64,000 bases of DNA from Orenia metallireducens. GTDB lineage: Bacteria > Bacillota > Halanaerobiia > Halobacteroidales > Halobacteroidaceae. The stretch is taken from the NCBI RefSeq assembly GCF_001693735.1, contig NZ_LWDV01000010.1, forward strand, positions 132,365 through 196,364, in the 5' to 3' direction. Shown here one piece after another: positions 55,115-64,000 of this stretch (its first letter is position 1; each line of letters begins with the position of its first letter). Under the pieces are notes generated by a model, which made no database searches, had not been told where the DNA came from, and was given only the letters and a program-made list of their open reading frames with translations. Made by a program: the position numbers and the translations under genes.

Positions 55115-56429
55115 CGTCCTCCTCTTTATTTCTCTTCATCACTGGCGGTAGAGCATGGGCTAAGGTTGCCATCTCATCAGCCAAATCAGCTACCTGTTGG
55201 CGTAAAATAAAGATACAATCGGTCCTACTTGCTAACCCGTTAATAATATCCTCTGCTAAGGTACGGCAATCTGGAGCACCACAAGCAGCACAATCTAGAC
55301 CTGGTAAGATTTCTATCTCCTTCTCTAACCTAGTTAGTTTAGCCATAGCTACAATTAAATCATCATCCAAAGAAGCGATAGACTTCTCTTTAAAAGGATT
55401 TTGTAAATCAAAATCATATTTGTTCAAGTCCTGCTTAATAAGATTGATACCCTTTTTAGTTAGATTATGAATATTAAATTCTGCTAGAAAAGGATTCTTC
55501 ACATTCAATACCCCACCAACACATCCAGGCTGGCAAGCTACCATCTCAAAATATCGAACATGAGCAAGATCGCCCCTATCCAATTCCTCTAAAACACTCA
55601 TCACATTATGAATTCCTGCTACTGAAACGGTATTTATATCTTCTAAAAGATTTGCTTCTCCTCCTCCACTTGCCCAACTAATTCCAAAGTAAGGTATATC
55701 ATAACCATCTATACCGCAGGATTCATCTAAATTATCAACCCTTCTTATCAGCTCATGATAGATTGTGTCTGCTGCTATAGCTCTGTCTAGATAGCTCTTT
55801 TCCATACCCAAGGGATTATTTACAGTGGTCATCTTAGCTGGACAGGGAGTGATAAAGAAGATACCTATCTCCTCATCATCAGCCCCCAACTCTAATTTAA
55901 TAAACTCCCGTGCTCTTTGGGCTATAATCTCTACAGGAGATTTAAAAGGAGCCAAATAACCCAATAATTCTGGATAAAGAAGTTGTATTAATCTAACTAC
56001 AGCTGGGCATGATGAAGAGATCAAAGGTCTATCAGTATCAGTTATATACTCCTTGGTAACTTGAGTTAGGACTTCAGCCCCTAATGCTACATCCCAAATT
56101 TGAAAAAAACCTATATCTTTAAGAGCCAACATTACCTTAGCTGGATTTATATTCTGGGTAAATTGTCCATAAAAACTAGGCGGAACTAAAGCAATAGGAT
56201 ATTTATACCTCTCTAAATCTGCTAAATCATCAGTGGCTGCATACTTAGCATGATATTCACAACTTCTAATACACTCTCCACAATCTATACAGTACTCTTC
56301 CTTTATCTTTGCTTGACCTTGATGAACCCTAATAGCATTTGTAGGACAGTTCTTAACACAATTGGTACAGCCCTTACATTTATCTGGCTTTAATAGCACA
56401 GAATGAATATTACTCACTGGAATCACCAC
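55098..56429 (-). CDS. [FeFe]-hydrogenase-like sensory protein
   Basis: This protein has 443 residues. Two ferredoxin motifs open it (CKGCTNCVKNCP, CIDCGECIRSCEYHA). The hydrogenase large-subunit domain follows with H-cluster segments SSSCPAVV, TPCPAKM and MVACQPGCVGG, and a late cluster site CAACGAPDCRTLAED. The four cluster-binding cysteines appear kept. The proton-relay cysteine of the usual TSCCP is serine here, so hydrogen turnover is doubtful. It resembles the sensory (HydS-like) hydrogenase group. The last residues are a run of Asp and Glu. Confidence 0.88.
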   Translation of the reverse strand: MVIPVSNIHSVLLKPDKCKGCTNCVKNCPTNAIRVHQGQAKIKEEYCIDCGECIRSCEYHAKYAATDDLADLERYKYPIALVPPSFYGQFTQNINPAKVMLALKDIGFFQIWDVALGAEVLTQVTKEYITDTDRPLISSSCPAVVRLIQLLYPELLGYLAPFKSPVEIIAQRAREFIKLELGADDEEIGIFFITPCPAKMTTVNNPLGMEKSYLDRAIAADTIYHELIRRVDNLDESCGIDGYDIPYFGISWASGGGEANLLEDINTVSVAGIHNVMSVLEELDRGDLAHVRYFEMVACQPGCVGGVLNVKNPFLAEFNIHNLTKKGINLIKQDLNKYDFDLQNPFKEKSIASLDDDLIVAMAKLTRLEKEIEILPGLDCAACGAPDCRTLAEDIINGLASRTDCIFILRQQVADLADEMATLAHALPPVMKRNKEEDDDDED

Positions 56430-56868
56430 TCTCTCTAAGATAAATCCTTGCCTCTATCTCAGTACCCTTGCCTACCTCCGTTTCTACATGTAATTCATCA
56501 GAATAGCGCTTAATATTGCAAAGACCCATTCCTGCTCCAAAGCCCATCTCTCTTGCTTTTTGGCTTGCTGTTGAATATCCTGGTTGAAATGCCTTCTCTA
56601 GATCAGCAATCCCAGGACCTTTATCAGAAGCAATGACTCTAATCTCAGAAGGAGTAACATCAGCCTTTAATCTCCCTCCATAGGTATGAATAATGATATT
56701 AATCTCTAATTCATAGGTAGCAATAGCTATTCTTCTGATTGTTTGGGCAGGAATGCCTAACTTATGGAGAAGGCTCTTTAACTTACTAGAAGCCTCCCCT
56801 CCAACAGAGAAATCACCAGCTTCCACTTCACAATTTAAAATAACCTGCCTAATCTCATCTTTTTGCAA
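56410..56868 (-). CDS. Anti-sigma-type HATPase (serine kinase-like)
   Basis: This is a 152-residue ATP-binding domain of the RsbW/SpoIIAB kind. The N box is ATYELEINIIIHTYGG, the G1 box is VIASDKGPGIADL, and GFGAGMGLCNIKRY forms the lid and G2. The start is TTG after GGGGGG. It overlaps the hydrogenase-like gene by 20 bp. Such proteins phosphorylate or sequester partners; here the partner may be a DRTGG protein, which is inference. Confidence 0.9.
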   Translation of the reverse strand: MQKDEIRQVILNCEVEAGDFSVGGEASSKLKSLLHKLGIPAQTIRRIAIATYELEINIIIHTYGGRLKADVTPSEIRVIASDKGPGIADLEKAFQPGYSTASQKAREMGFGAGMGLCNIKRYSDELHVETEVGKGTEIEARIYLRESGDSSE

Positions 56869-56899
56869 ATTAATCCCCCCACGATAGCTTGTCTGATTT

Positions 56900-57256
56900 C
56901 TATTCTAATTTCGCTAACTTCTCCGCTCTCAGTCCAGCAGAGTATAATAAACCACAGGCTTGGTATAATGGCTTATCAGTACTCATCAAAGGAATACCCC
57001 TATCTTTGGCTAGTTTTACCGTCTCTTCTGGTGGTTGCTTGCCCCTTACAAAAACAACCAATGATAAGTCGATCATTTCGGCAGTCCTAATTACCTGGGG
57101 ATTGGTTAAACCTGTCAATAATACAGTATTCTCTTTAGAAAAAGCTAATACATCACTCATCAAATCAGCTCCACATCCACTTAGTAATTCTAAATCCTCA
57201 GATCCTTCGACTATAACTTGAGCAGATAATATCTCTTTAACCTCTTTTAGTTTCAT
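56900..57256 (-). CDS. DRTGG-domain protein, first copy
   Basis: This 118-residue single-domain protein is related to the gene at 54776: LKEVKEILSAQVIVEGSED and GADLMSDVLAFSKENTVLL align with it. It opens the five-gene cluster and follows AAGGAGG with a rather long spacing. DRTGG domains occur in phosphotransacetylase regulators and with CBS pairs. Ligand unknown. Confidence 0.86.
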   Translation of the reverse strand: MKLKEVKEILSAQVIVEGSEDLELLSGCGADLMSDVLAFSKENTVLLTGLTNPQVIRTAEMIDLSLVVFVRGKQPPEETVKLAKDRGIPLMSTDKPLYQACGLLYSAGLRAEKLAKLE

Positions 57257-57602
57257 TACGACTCTTATCCTCCTTATAGGGTCAAACTGAATTTAGTAAG
57301 AAATTTATTATAGATCTTATCAAGCCCAAAATAAAATATTTATAGGCAACCTAATAATAAGATGATAAACTAAAAAAGCCCATTCTCTGCATTATATTAG
57401 TTATATAAATAAACTAGAAGAGAAAGGACAATTAAACCTTCATCAATATAATTATATCACCAATTATATTTAAATTAAATCTTTTCTGTAAAAATCAAGA
57501 AATTGGAATAATAGGATATACCCATTAATCGATATTACTATTTTCCACTATAATTACTAGTATAATTTACATTAATTAGATTATAGTCTTAGAATCCTTC
57601 AC

Positions 57603-57638
57603 AAAAAAGAATTAGACCCACAATCATCGTGGGTCTAA
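57603..57638 (-). terminator. Terminator after the SPOR-domain gene
   Basis: TTAGACCCAC and GTGGGTCTAA pair around a 7-base loop, followed by TTCTTTTTTG on the minus strand. Confidence 0.8.
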
Positions 57639-57641
57639 ACT

Positions 57642-58160
57642 TTAATGTTTAATATAAATTGGAAAACCATAATTTTTAAGTTCTAAACCTAATTCTTCTG
57701 CTGCCTCTTTGGTCCTAAAAGCACCCACTTGTACCCTATAAGGATCTTTACTAGTAATATAGGCAGTAAAGCCCTTACTTTGCAATTCTTTTACTAATCC
57801 TTGGGCATTTATCTGTTTGGCAAAAGCCCCTACCTGTACTACATATAAATCTTGGTTCATATTTTGATTTACAATTGTATCTTCTGCTTCTTCTTCTTCC
57901 TCTTTATCTGCATCATCTTCTTCTACCTTCTCAGCTAAAACTATTTGATTCCGGTTATTGGCTTGATTATCAGCATCTATCTTCTCTTCAGTTACAATCT
58001 GGTCATTAGCTACTGACTTAATCCCCTCTTCAGGAGCTGTCACATAATCTAAGAACCAACTACAAACAAAATATCCAAAAACACTAGCTATAATTGCCAT
58101 AGAGCCTAACATCACTGCTAAGGACATACCTGATTTTAAATTCTTATTATTCCTCTTCAT
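57642..58160 (-). CDS. SPOR-domain membrane protein
   Basis: This 172-residue protein has one membrane anchor (about 14-38), an acidic linker with a run of Glu (about 75-95), and a C-terminal SPOR domain (YVVQVGAFAKQINAQGLVKEL, YRVQVGAFRTKEAAEEL) that binds peptidoglycan lacking stem peptides. A role at the septum or in sporulation or wall turnover is likely. It is monocistronic. Confidence 0.9.
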   Translation of the reverse strand: MKRNNKNLKSGMSLAVMLGSMAIIASVFGYFVCSWFLDYVTAPEEGIKSVANDQIVTEEKIDADNQANNRNQIVLAEKVEEDDADKEEEEEAEDTIVNQNMNQDLYVVQVGAFAKQINAQGLVKELQSKGFTAYITSKDPYRVQVGAFRTKEAAEELGLELKNYGFPIYIKH

Positions 58161-58643
58161 AATTCCTCCCCTTCTCTTCTTACTCTTCTTTTTAAATTTA
58201 ATAAAGAATAAATCCCCTATAATCTTATTTAATATTTACTAACCTAATCCTTTAAATAATTATATAAGTAATTCAATCAACAACTTACTAGAATACTATG
58301 CAAAGAGATCATCATTTATTAATAATCTTCTATATTAAATAACAAAACCATCTCCCAAAATTAATAAAGCTAAACTAGACTTCCAACATATTGAATATCT
58401 ATGATAAACTTCTTAGCTAAGAATCTTTTATTTGATTCTATTTAAGTTATATTTATTTTTCAACCCCTTCATTCTAGTAATATTTACTATATTAAAGATT
58501 TTATACTTAGCTTGCCGATAAATTTTAGTGTTTAAATTGACGACAAATGACAAATAGCTAGAGAATATTAGAAATATTCTCTTATCACTACTCACTCGTT
58601 ATGGTCAATTTACAATTATAAGTTACTTCACTAGTACCAACCA

Positions 58644-58681
58644 TAAAAAAACAAAAAGTAGAGTTGATAAATCAACCCTAC
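58644..58681 (-). terminator. Terminator overlapping the folC stop
   Basis: GTAGGGTTGA and TCAACTCTAC pair around TTTA and are followed by TTTTTGTTTTTTT on the minus strand. Confidence 0.82.
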
Positions 58682-59961
58682 TCTTTCTCCTTAAGTAAGA
58701 AACTTCTAGCTTCTGCTACTGTGTATAATGAACCACTAATTAAGATTAAATCATCTTGCTTAGCTTCAGCCACTGCACTTTCAACTGCCTTCTCCAACTT
58801 CAATTGAGTCTCAATATTTGAATTATACCTCTCTACCTTATCTTTTAAACTTTCAATATCAATTACCCTATTACTACTATTTTGAGTTAAAATCACCTTA
58901 GTAGCTTTAGGTACAATACTAGAAACAATTCCTTCAACATCCTTATCACCTAAAATACTCAATACTAGAAATAAGTTTTGATAATCTAATTTATCAAGTA
59001 CATTTAACAAGGTCTTTGCACCAGCTATATTATGAGCACCATCAAGAATAATCGTCGGATTAGAAAAAAGAACCTCTACTCTACCAGGCCATCTCACCTT
59101 AGAAATTCCTGATTTGATCTCCTCTATAGTAAGAGGATATCTATCTTCTATAGCCTCTATTGCTCCAATAGCAGTAGCTGTATTTAAGACTTGATGTCTA
59201 CCTAATAAAGGTAGTTGCAATTTAGTATAAACTCTTTTACTGCTCTTAAGATCAAATACCTGGCAGGATAAATCACTTCTATGCTCAATCCATTTAAACT
59301 TATTATTAATGTTGATTAATTCTGCATTCTGCTCATTAGCCACTTTAGCAATCTGCTTTTCTACTATATCATCTTCAGTAGCTGTAATTACAACTTGTCC
59401 TTCTTTAATCACACCAGCCTTCTCCCAAGCTATCTTCTCTAAATCATTACCTAAGCGGTCTGTATGATCAAGACTCACATTTGTAATTATGGATACCAGA
59501 CTACTCTTCATAGCATTAGTAGCATCATACCTACCACCTAAGCCAACCTCTAATACTAACAAATCAACCTCTTGTCTATAATAATATAAGAAAGCCAAAG
59601 CAGTTATTACTTCAAAGTATGTAGGAAGCTCTAACTCCCTTGCTACCCTATTAATCACGGGTTTCATCTCTTCTATTAATTCTTCTAAATCTTGATTACT
59701 GATATTAATATTGTTTATTCTAATCCTCTCATTAAACTCAGTAATATGAGGAGAAGTATAAGTACCAACTTTATAACCAGCTTCCTTATAGATAGCTGTC
59801 AAAATCGCTGATGTTGAACCTTTACCATTAGTTCCTGCAACATGAATAATATTTAATTTATCTTGAGGGTTACCTAAATAATCAAGCAATAGCTTTATCC
59901 TATCTAATCCTAATCTAATCCCCCTATTATTTAAACTTTCTAAATATTTTATTCCCTTCAT
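58678..59961 (-). CDS. folC: Dihydrofolate synthase / folylpolyglutamate synthase
   Basis: FolC adds glutamate to dihydropteroate and to folates. The 427 residues have the P-loop HVAGTNGKGSTSAIL (about 40-54), the TSPHITEFNERI folate loop, VLEVGLGGRYDATN, NVSLDHTDRLG and the C-terminal LDGAHNIAGAK. It stands alone; the gap 59962-60240 upstream is AT-rich with no clear signal. Confidence 0.96.
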   Translation of the reverse strand: MKGIKYLESLNNRGIRLGLDRIKLLLDYLGNPQDKLNIIHVAGTNGKGSTSAILTAIYKEAGYKVGTYTSPHITEFNERIRINNINISNQDLEELIEEMKPVINRVARELELPTYFEVITALAFLYYYRQEVDLLVLEVGLGGRYDATNAMKSSLVSIITNVSLDHTDRLGNDLEKIAWEKAGVIKEGQVVITATEDDIVEKQIAKVANEQNAELININNKFKWIEHRSDLSCQVFDLKSSKRVYTKLQLPLLGRHQVLNTATAIGAIEAIEDRYPLTIEEIKSGISKVRWPGRVEVLFSNPTIILDGAHNIAGAKTLLNVLDKLDYQNLFLVLSILGDKDVEGIVSSIVPKATKVILTQNSSNRVIDIESLKDKVERYNSNIETQLKLEKAVESAVAEAKQDDLILISGSLYTVAEARSFLLKEKE

Positions 59962-60240
59962 CTTATCACCTCATCATAATGTTTAAAGCAATTCTCATTC
60001 AAAAGTAACCACTAGCAAGTTAATCTTTAATAATAGATTATTAACTGCTAATTTTGAATTTGATAATACTCCACTACATAATTTTAACTAAAATTAAGCC
60101 AAAATAAAAGAGAAATAAATTTATTTTTATATGATCCTTACTTCTATTTTTCTAATTTGTACTTTGCCACTTATCTAAAAATTTAAAAACACTCTTATGT
60201 TCAATGTTAAATAAAGAAAAAATATATGTTGATGGCAATA

Positions 60241-60280
60241 AAAAAGGTGTAAGGTCTTAATTAAGACCTTACACCTTTTT
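60241..60280. terminator. Perfect hairpin terminator after pyk
   Basis: AAAAAGGTGTAAGGTCTTAA is followed directly by its exact complement, a 40-bp palindrome flanked by A and T runs, 14 bp past the pyk stop. It ends the acc-pfkA-pyk transcript. Confidence 0.88.
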
Positions 60281-60293
60281 TATTCAGACTTTA

Positions 60294-61715
60294 TTATTTA
60301 ACAACTTCTATTTTTAATAAGTTTGTTGTACCTGGTTCAGATACAGGAGTACCTGCTGTAATTACAACTACATCATCTTTCTGAACATATCCAGCTTCTA
60401 CAGCTGCATTCATAGAATCTTTAATCATCTCATCAGTTGAGTCAGTAATATTAGCTAAGATAGGCTTAACTCCCCAAGATAAGATTAGTTGATTAAATAC
60501 TTTTTGATCAGGAGTAACTGCAACAACTGGAGTCTCTGGTCTATATTTAGATACCATTCTAGCAGTATATCCAGATTGAGTAGTAGTAATAATAGCAGAT
60601 GCATTCAACTCATAAGCACTCTTACAAGTAGCATGACTGATAGAATCAGTAATAGTATTTCTTGATTCTAAAGCTTCTCTATCCATTAATCTAGAGTATT
60701 CTAATTGTTTTTCTGTCTCTACAGCAATTCTAGCCATAGTAGCTACAGCTTCAACTGGATAATCTCCAGCAGCAGTTTCACCAGAAAGCATCGTAGCATC
60801 TGTACCATCATAGATAGCATTAGCTACATCACTAGCTTCTGCTCTAGTTGGACGAGGATTCTTTTGCATAGAATCTAACATTTGAGTAGCAGTGATAACA
60901 GGTTTACCTGCTTTATTACATTTTCTAATCATTTCTTTTTGTGCTGCAGGAACATTTTCAGGTGGAATTTCTACACCTAAGTCACCACGAGCAACCATTA
61001 AACCATCAGCTACTTCTAAGATTTCATCAAGATTCTCTACACCCTCTTGATTCTCAATTTTAGGAATAATCTTAATATTAGCATCATGCTTATCTAAAAT
61101 CTCTTTAATTGCTAATACATCAGAAGCCTTACGAACAAAAGAAGCTGCAATAAAGTCTACTCCTTGCTCGATACCAAATTCAATATCAGCTATATCTTTC
61201 TCAGTGATTGCAGGTAAGTTAACAGATACACCTGGTAAGTTAACTCCCTTTCTACCACCTAGCTTACCTCCATTAACTACTTCACAAATAACATCTGTAT
61301 CAGTAGTTTCTTTAACTTTTAATCCAATCAAACCATCATCGATTAAGATTGTATCTCCAGCCTTCATATCTTTAGGTAAATCTTTATATGTAACTGCAGT
61401 TTTAGTTGCATCTCCCAAGATATCTTCTGTAGTCAAAACAAACTCTTGACCTTTTTCTAAAGTAACTTTCTCATTACCAGTCTTTAAAGCACCAGTTCTA
61501 ATTTCAGGTCCTTTTGTATCTAAAAGAATTGCAACTGGTATACCTTTCTCTTTAGATAATTCTCTAATATTTTTGATTCTAGCACCATGCTCCTCAAAAT
61601 CACCATGTGAAAAATTAAGACGTGCTACATTCATCCCTGCATCCATTAATTGAGATAACTTCTCTTTTGATTCACTTGCAGGTCCAATAGTACATACAAT
61701 TTTAGTTCTTCTCAT
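60294..61715 (-). CDS. pyk: Pyruvate kinase
   Basis: Pyruvate kinase makes pyruvate and ATP from phosphoenolpyruvate and ADP. The 473 residues hold the active-site segment [19 protein letters not shown] with the catalytic Lys, [12 protein letters not shown] and [17 protein letters not shown]. It lacks the extra PEP-utiliser domain found at the C-terminus in Bacillus. The start follows GAGGAGTAAGG. It sits about 95 bp after pfkA. Confidence 0.97.
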   Translation of the reverse strand: MRRTKIVCTIGPASESKEKLSQLMDAGMNVARLNFSHGDFEEHGARIKNIRELSKEKGIPVAILLDTKGPEIRTGALKTGNEKVTLEKGQEFVLTTEDILGDATKTAVTYKDLPKDMKAGDTILIDDGLIGLKVKETTDTDVICEVVNGGKLGGRKGVNLPGVSVNLPAITEKDIADIEFGIEQGVDFIAASFVRKASDVLAIKEILDKHDANIKIIPKIENQEGVENLDEILEVADGLMVARGDLGVEIPPENVPAAQKEMIRKCNKAGKPVITATQMLDSMQKNPRPTRAEASDVANAIYDGTDATMLSGETAAGDYPVEAVATMARIAVETEKQLEYSRLMDREALESRNTITDSISHATCKSAYELNASAIITTTQSGYTARMVSKYRPETPVVAVTPDQKVFNQLILSWGVKPILANITDSTDEMIKDSMNAAVEAGYVQKDDVVVITAGTPVSEPGTTNLLKIEVVK

Positions 61716-61724
61716 TCCTTACTC

Positions 61725-61833
61725 CTCCTCAAATTGATTTAAATTATATAAATAAAATATTAACTATATTTATAATTCGAAATCAAATCTCTCCTCAAAA
61801 TTGATTTGAATTATATAGATAAAATATTAGCTA
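61725..61833. repeat. Direct repeat of the pfkA tail (copies 61725-61766 and 61791-61833)
   Basis: A segment of about 42 bp beginning CTCCTCAAATTGATTT is present twice, with three or four changes. The right copy includes the pfkA stop codon. The left copy lies just before pyk and supplies its GAGGAG site. A tandem duplication that lengthened the pfkA-pyk junction explains this. Confidence 0.8.
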
Positions 61834-62818
61834 ATTGATATAACTCTTCGTCAAACTCTTTATTACCTTCAATAGCATCTTTAATATCTGAAATTTCAAC
61901 CTTATTATGTATTATTCCAACCATCTTATTGGTCTCTCCAGCTAACAATGCATCAACAGAAGCAGCACCTAGTCTACTTGCTATTAATCTGTCTCTACCA
62001 GTTGGAGCACCACCACGTTGGATATGTCCTAAAATAGAAACTCTAGTTTCAAAACCAGTTCTATCATTAATCTCTTTACCTATAATAAAGGCATTACTTT
62101 GATTAACATCTCTATTAGTAGTAAATTCTTGACCTTCAATCTCTACACCTTCAGCAACTAAGATAATTGCATGAATTTTACCAGCTTCATAGCCAGCTTG
62201 AATATTATTACAAACTTCATCAATATTAAACTTCATCTCTGGTACCAAGATAGCCTCAGCACCACCAGCTAGCCCTGCTGACAATGTTAAGAAACCAGCA
62301 TGTCTTCCCATAGCCTCAATAACAAAAGCTCTTTCATGGGAACTAGCAGTATCGCGAATTTTAGTGATTGCATCAATAATAGTATTCATAGCAGTATCAT
62401 AGCCAATAGAATCATCAGTACAAGCAATATCATTATCGATTGTAGCAGGAACACCAACTGTTTTAATTCCAGTCTCATTAGTTAATAATGTGGCTCCTGT
62501 AAAAGAACCATCACCACCAATAACTATTAAACCTTCAATTCCTTCTTTTCTTAATTGCTCAGCACCTTTTGCTCTTCCTTCTGGAGTTCTAAACTCATCA
62601 CAACGTGCAGAACGTAAAAAAGTTCCACCACGATCGATAATATCACTAACAGAACTCTTATCTAGCTTTACAAAATCACCTTCAATAACACCAGCATAGC
62701 CCCTATTAACACCTACCACTTCTACACCAGCATGAATAGCTTTTCTAACCACTGCTCTAACAGCAGCATTCATGCCTGGTGCATCACCTCCACTAGTTAA
62801 TACACCAATCTTCTTCAT
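61811..62818 (-). CDS. pfkA: ATP-dependent 6-phosphofructokinase
   Basis: This enzyme commits glucose to glycolysis by phosphorylating fructose 6-phosphate. The 335 residues begin IGVLTSGGDAPGMNAAVRA, then VIGGDGSFTGA (the GGDG form typical of the ATP type), PATIDNDIACTDDSIGYDTA and EAMGRHAGFL. An RGGAPTGRDRLIASRLG block binds substrate. It lies between accA and pyk. Confidence 0.97.
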   Translation of the reverse strand: MKKIGVLTSGGDAPGMNAAVRAVVRKAIHAGVEVVGVNRGYAGVIEGDFVKLDKSSVSDIIDRGGTFLRSARCDEFRTPEGRAKGAEQLRKEGIEGLIVIGGDGSFTGATLLTNETGIKTVGVPATIDNDIACTDDSIGYDTAMNTIIDAITKIRDTASSHERAFVIEAMGRHAGFLTLSAGLAGGAEAILVPEMKFNIDEVCNNIQAGYEAGKIHAIILVAEGVEIEGQEFTTNRDVNQSNAFIIGKEINDRTGFETRVSILGHIQRGGAPTGRDRLIASRLGAASVDALLAGETNKMVGIIHNKVEISDIKDAIEGNKEFDEELYQLANILSI

Positions 62819-62849
62819 TATATACTCCCCCTTACTTCTTTAAATTAAT

Positions 62850-63833
62850 CTATAATTCACTTAATATCTTTTGATTATTTTCCTTAATCTGCCCCATATT
62901 TCTGAATTTATTATATCTTTCCTCTAACAACTCTTCAGGGCTTAATTTATCTAATTTATCAATCTCTTTTAGAATTTCATCTCTTAAGAGTTGAGCACTG
63001 AGTTGATAGTCTTTGTGGGCACCTCCAGGAGGTTCAGGAACAATCCCATCAACAATCCCTAATTCCATTAAATCCTTAACAGTAATCTTTAAAGCCTTAG
63101 CAGCAGTCTCCGCTTCTTTAGCATCTTTCCATAAAATTGCAGCACAAGCCTCTGGAGAACATACAGAATAATAGGTATATTCTAACATCAATACTCTATC
63201 TCCTACACCTATACCTAAAGCTCCACCACTACCACCCTCGCCAATAATCACAACGATGATAGGTACTGTAATCCCTGCCATTTCCATCATATTTCTAGCA
63301 ATAGCTTCAGCCTGTCCCCGCTCTTCTGCTCCAACACCTGGATAAGCTCCTGGTGTATTGACTAAAGCAACAATAGGACGATTAAACTTTTCAGCTTGCT
63401 TCATCAACCTTAATGCTTTTCTATACCCTTCTGGATGAGCCATACCAAAGTTTCTTTCAATATTATCCTTAGTCGTCTTTCCTTTTTGATGTCCTATAAT
63501 TGTTACTGGAAGATCTCCAATCATTCCAATTCCACCAATTAATGCTTTATCATCACTAAATTGTCTGTCACCATGTAGTTCGATAAATTCATCACAAACT
63601 AAGTCAATATAGTCTAAAGTCGTAGGTCTTTCTGGATGACGAGCAATTTGTAAAATTTGCCACGGCTCTAACTTAGAGAATATCTCCTCTTGTAGAACTT
63701 GAGCCCTTTTCTTTAAACGCTCTATCTCTTCAGTTAGGTCAATCTCTTTCTCTTCCATAAAACTCTTTAATTCATTGACCTTCTCTTCTAATTCAACAAG
63801 AGGCTTTTCAAAATCCAAGTAATTACTAGGCAT
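62850..63833 (-). CDS. accA: Acetyl-CoA carboxylase carboxyltransferase, alpha subunit
   Basis: AccA, with AccD, moves the carboxyl group from biotin to acetyl-CoA in fatty acid synthesis. The 327 residues have an N-terminal helical region (about 1-50), [30 protein letters not shown] and [18 protein letters not shown]. The ATG at 63833 follows GAGGTG. It overlaps the accD stop by 8 bp. Confidence 0.96.
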   Translation of the reverse strand: MPSNYLDFEKPLVELEEKVNELKSFMEEKEIDLTEEIERLKKRAQVLQEEIFSKLEPWQILQIARHPERPTTLDYIDLVCDEFIELHGDRQFSDDKALIGGIGMIGDLPVTIIGHQKGKTTKDNIERNFGMAHPEGYRKALRLMKQAEKFNRPIVALVNTPGAYPGVGAEERGQAEAIARNMMEMAGITVPIIVVIIGEGGSGGALGIGVGDRVLMLEYTYYSVCSPEACAAILWKDAKEAETAAKALKITVKDLMELGIVDGIVPEPPGGAHKDYQLSAQLLRDEILKEIDKLDKLSPEELLEERYNKFRNMGQIKENNQKILSEL

Positions 63834-64000
63834 CTCTTTCACCTCTCATACTACCCATTTCGTGGATATTTAATATTTTTCCTAATGTATTTTTAAGTTC
63901 AGATCTCTTAACTACCTTATCTATCATTCCATACTTTAATAGAAACTCTGCAGTTTGAAACCCTTCTGGTAAGTCACGATTAATTGTCTGTTTAATAACT
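63826..64000 (-). CDS. accD: Acetyl-CoA carboxylase carboxyltransferase, beta subunit (3' end)
   Basis: An open frame enters from the right edge and ends at a TAG overlapping the accA start. Its last 58 residues read [20 protein letters not shown] then [18 protein letters not shown], the conserved AccD C-terminus. The 5' part lies outside the window. The accD-accA overlap fits their joint translation. Confidence 0.88.
   Translation of the reverse strand, partial: VIKQTINRDLPEGFQTAEFLLKYGMIDKVVKRSELKNTLGKILNIHEMGSMRGERDA

Noticed and set aside
56863-57221. Two plus-strand frames antisense to the DRTGG gene.
   Set aside because: The minus-strand gene has a clear domain match and cluster context. 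The antisense frames have neither.
57257-57600. A promoter for the hydrogenase-like cluster.
   Set aside because: Several AT-rich -10 candidates exist, but none has a -35 at proper spacing, so no call is made.

Overview
The window is AT-rich, and nearly every gene lies on the minus strand. The gene set is that of a strictly anaerobic, low-GC Firmicute: an Rnf ferredoxin:NAD+ oxidoreductase, an [FeFe]-hydrogenase-like sensor cluster, sporulation-linked genes (spoIVFB, ytaF), Prp-processed ribosomal protein L27, a MinCDE/MreBCD shape cluster, Trk potassium uptake and a leader-type T-box. My inference is Halanaerobiales, probably Halobacteroidaceae (Orenia-like). The sequence alone cannot fix the genus.

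Layout on the minus strand, from the right edge: accD (3' end only)-accA-pfkA-pyk (lipid and glycolytic genes); folC; a SPOR-domain protein; a five-gene DRTGG/HATPase/hydrogenase-like/DRTGG/PHP cluster; rnfCDGEAB; ytaF; a long envelope and division run (Gx transporter-maf-radC-mreBCD-mrdA-minCD-minE-rodA-spoIVFB); a radical SAM/DUF2344 pair; rng-rplU-prp-rpmA-obgE-yhbY-proB-proA; two small hypotheticals and mpg. The c-di-GMP-type HD-GYP gene is plus-strand. Then come PHP-hslO, trkH-trkA, flavodoxin, HAD hydrolase, a lipoprotein with a degenerate esterase domain, and a plus-strand orphan. The run ends with nadD // DEAD-box helicase // yqeK-LCP-rsfS // T-box-leuS // HTH hypothetical // comEA-comEC. 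The usual nadD-yqeK-rsfS-leuS-comEA-comEC order is kept but broken by the helicase and by mobile-like repeats.

The most unusual object is at 7634-7973. A complete tRNA-Ala(GGC) gene, with encoded CCA and the G3:U70 identity pair, lies inside the leuS T-box leader, in the loop of the short hairpin between Stem I and the antiterminator. One promoter drives the leader, and the tRNA has no visible promoter of its own, so tRNA processing and T-box regulation must share one transcript.

Other points worth attention: six non-coding elements (about 250-550 bp) sharing end sequences of the ATATTGCGACA type but with different interiors, which look like a MITE-like family; rodA, whose first membrane segment can be translated only from a non-canonical ATT/ATA start after a strong Shine-Dalgarno; the hydrogenase-like sensor cluster; a lipoprotein whose leader holds an overlapping upstream ORF and a 12-bp inverted repeat; and a 41-43 bp duplication of the pfkA tail in front of pyk. 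No rRNA, CRISPR array, prophage or intact transposase gene was seen.
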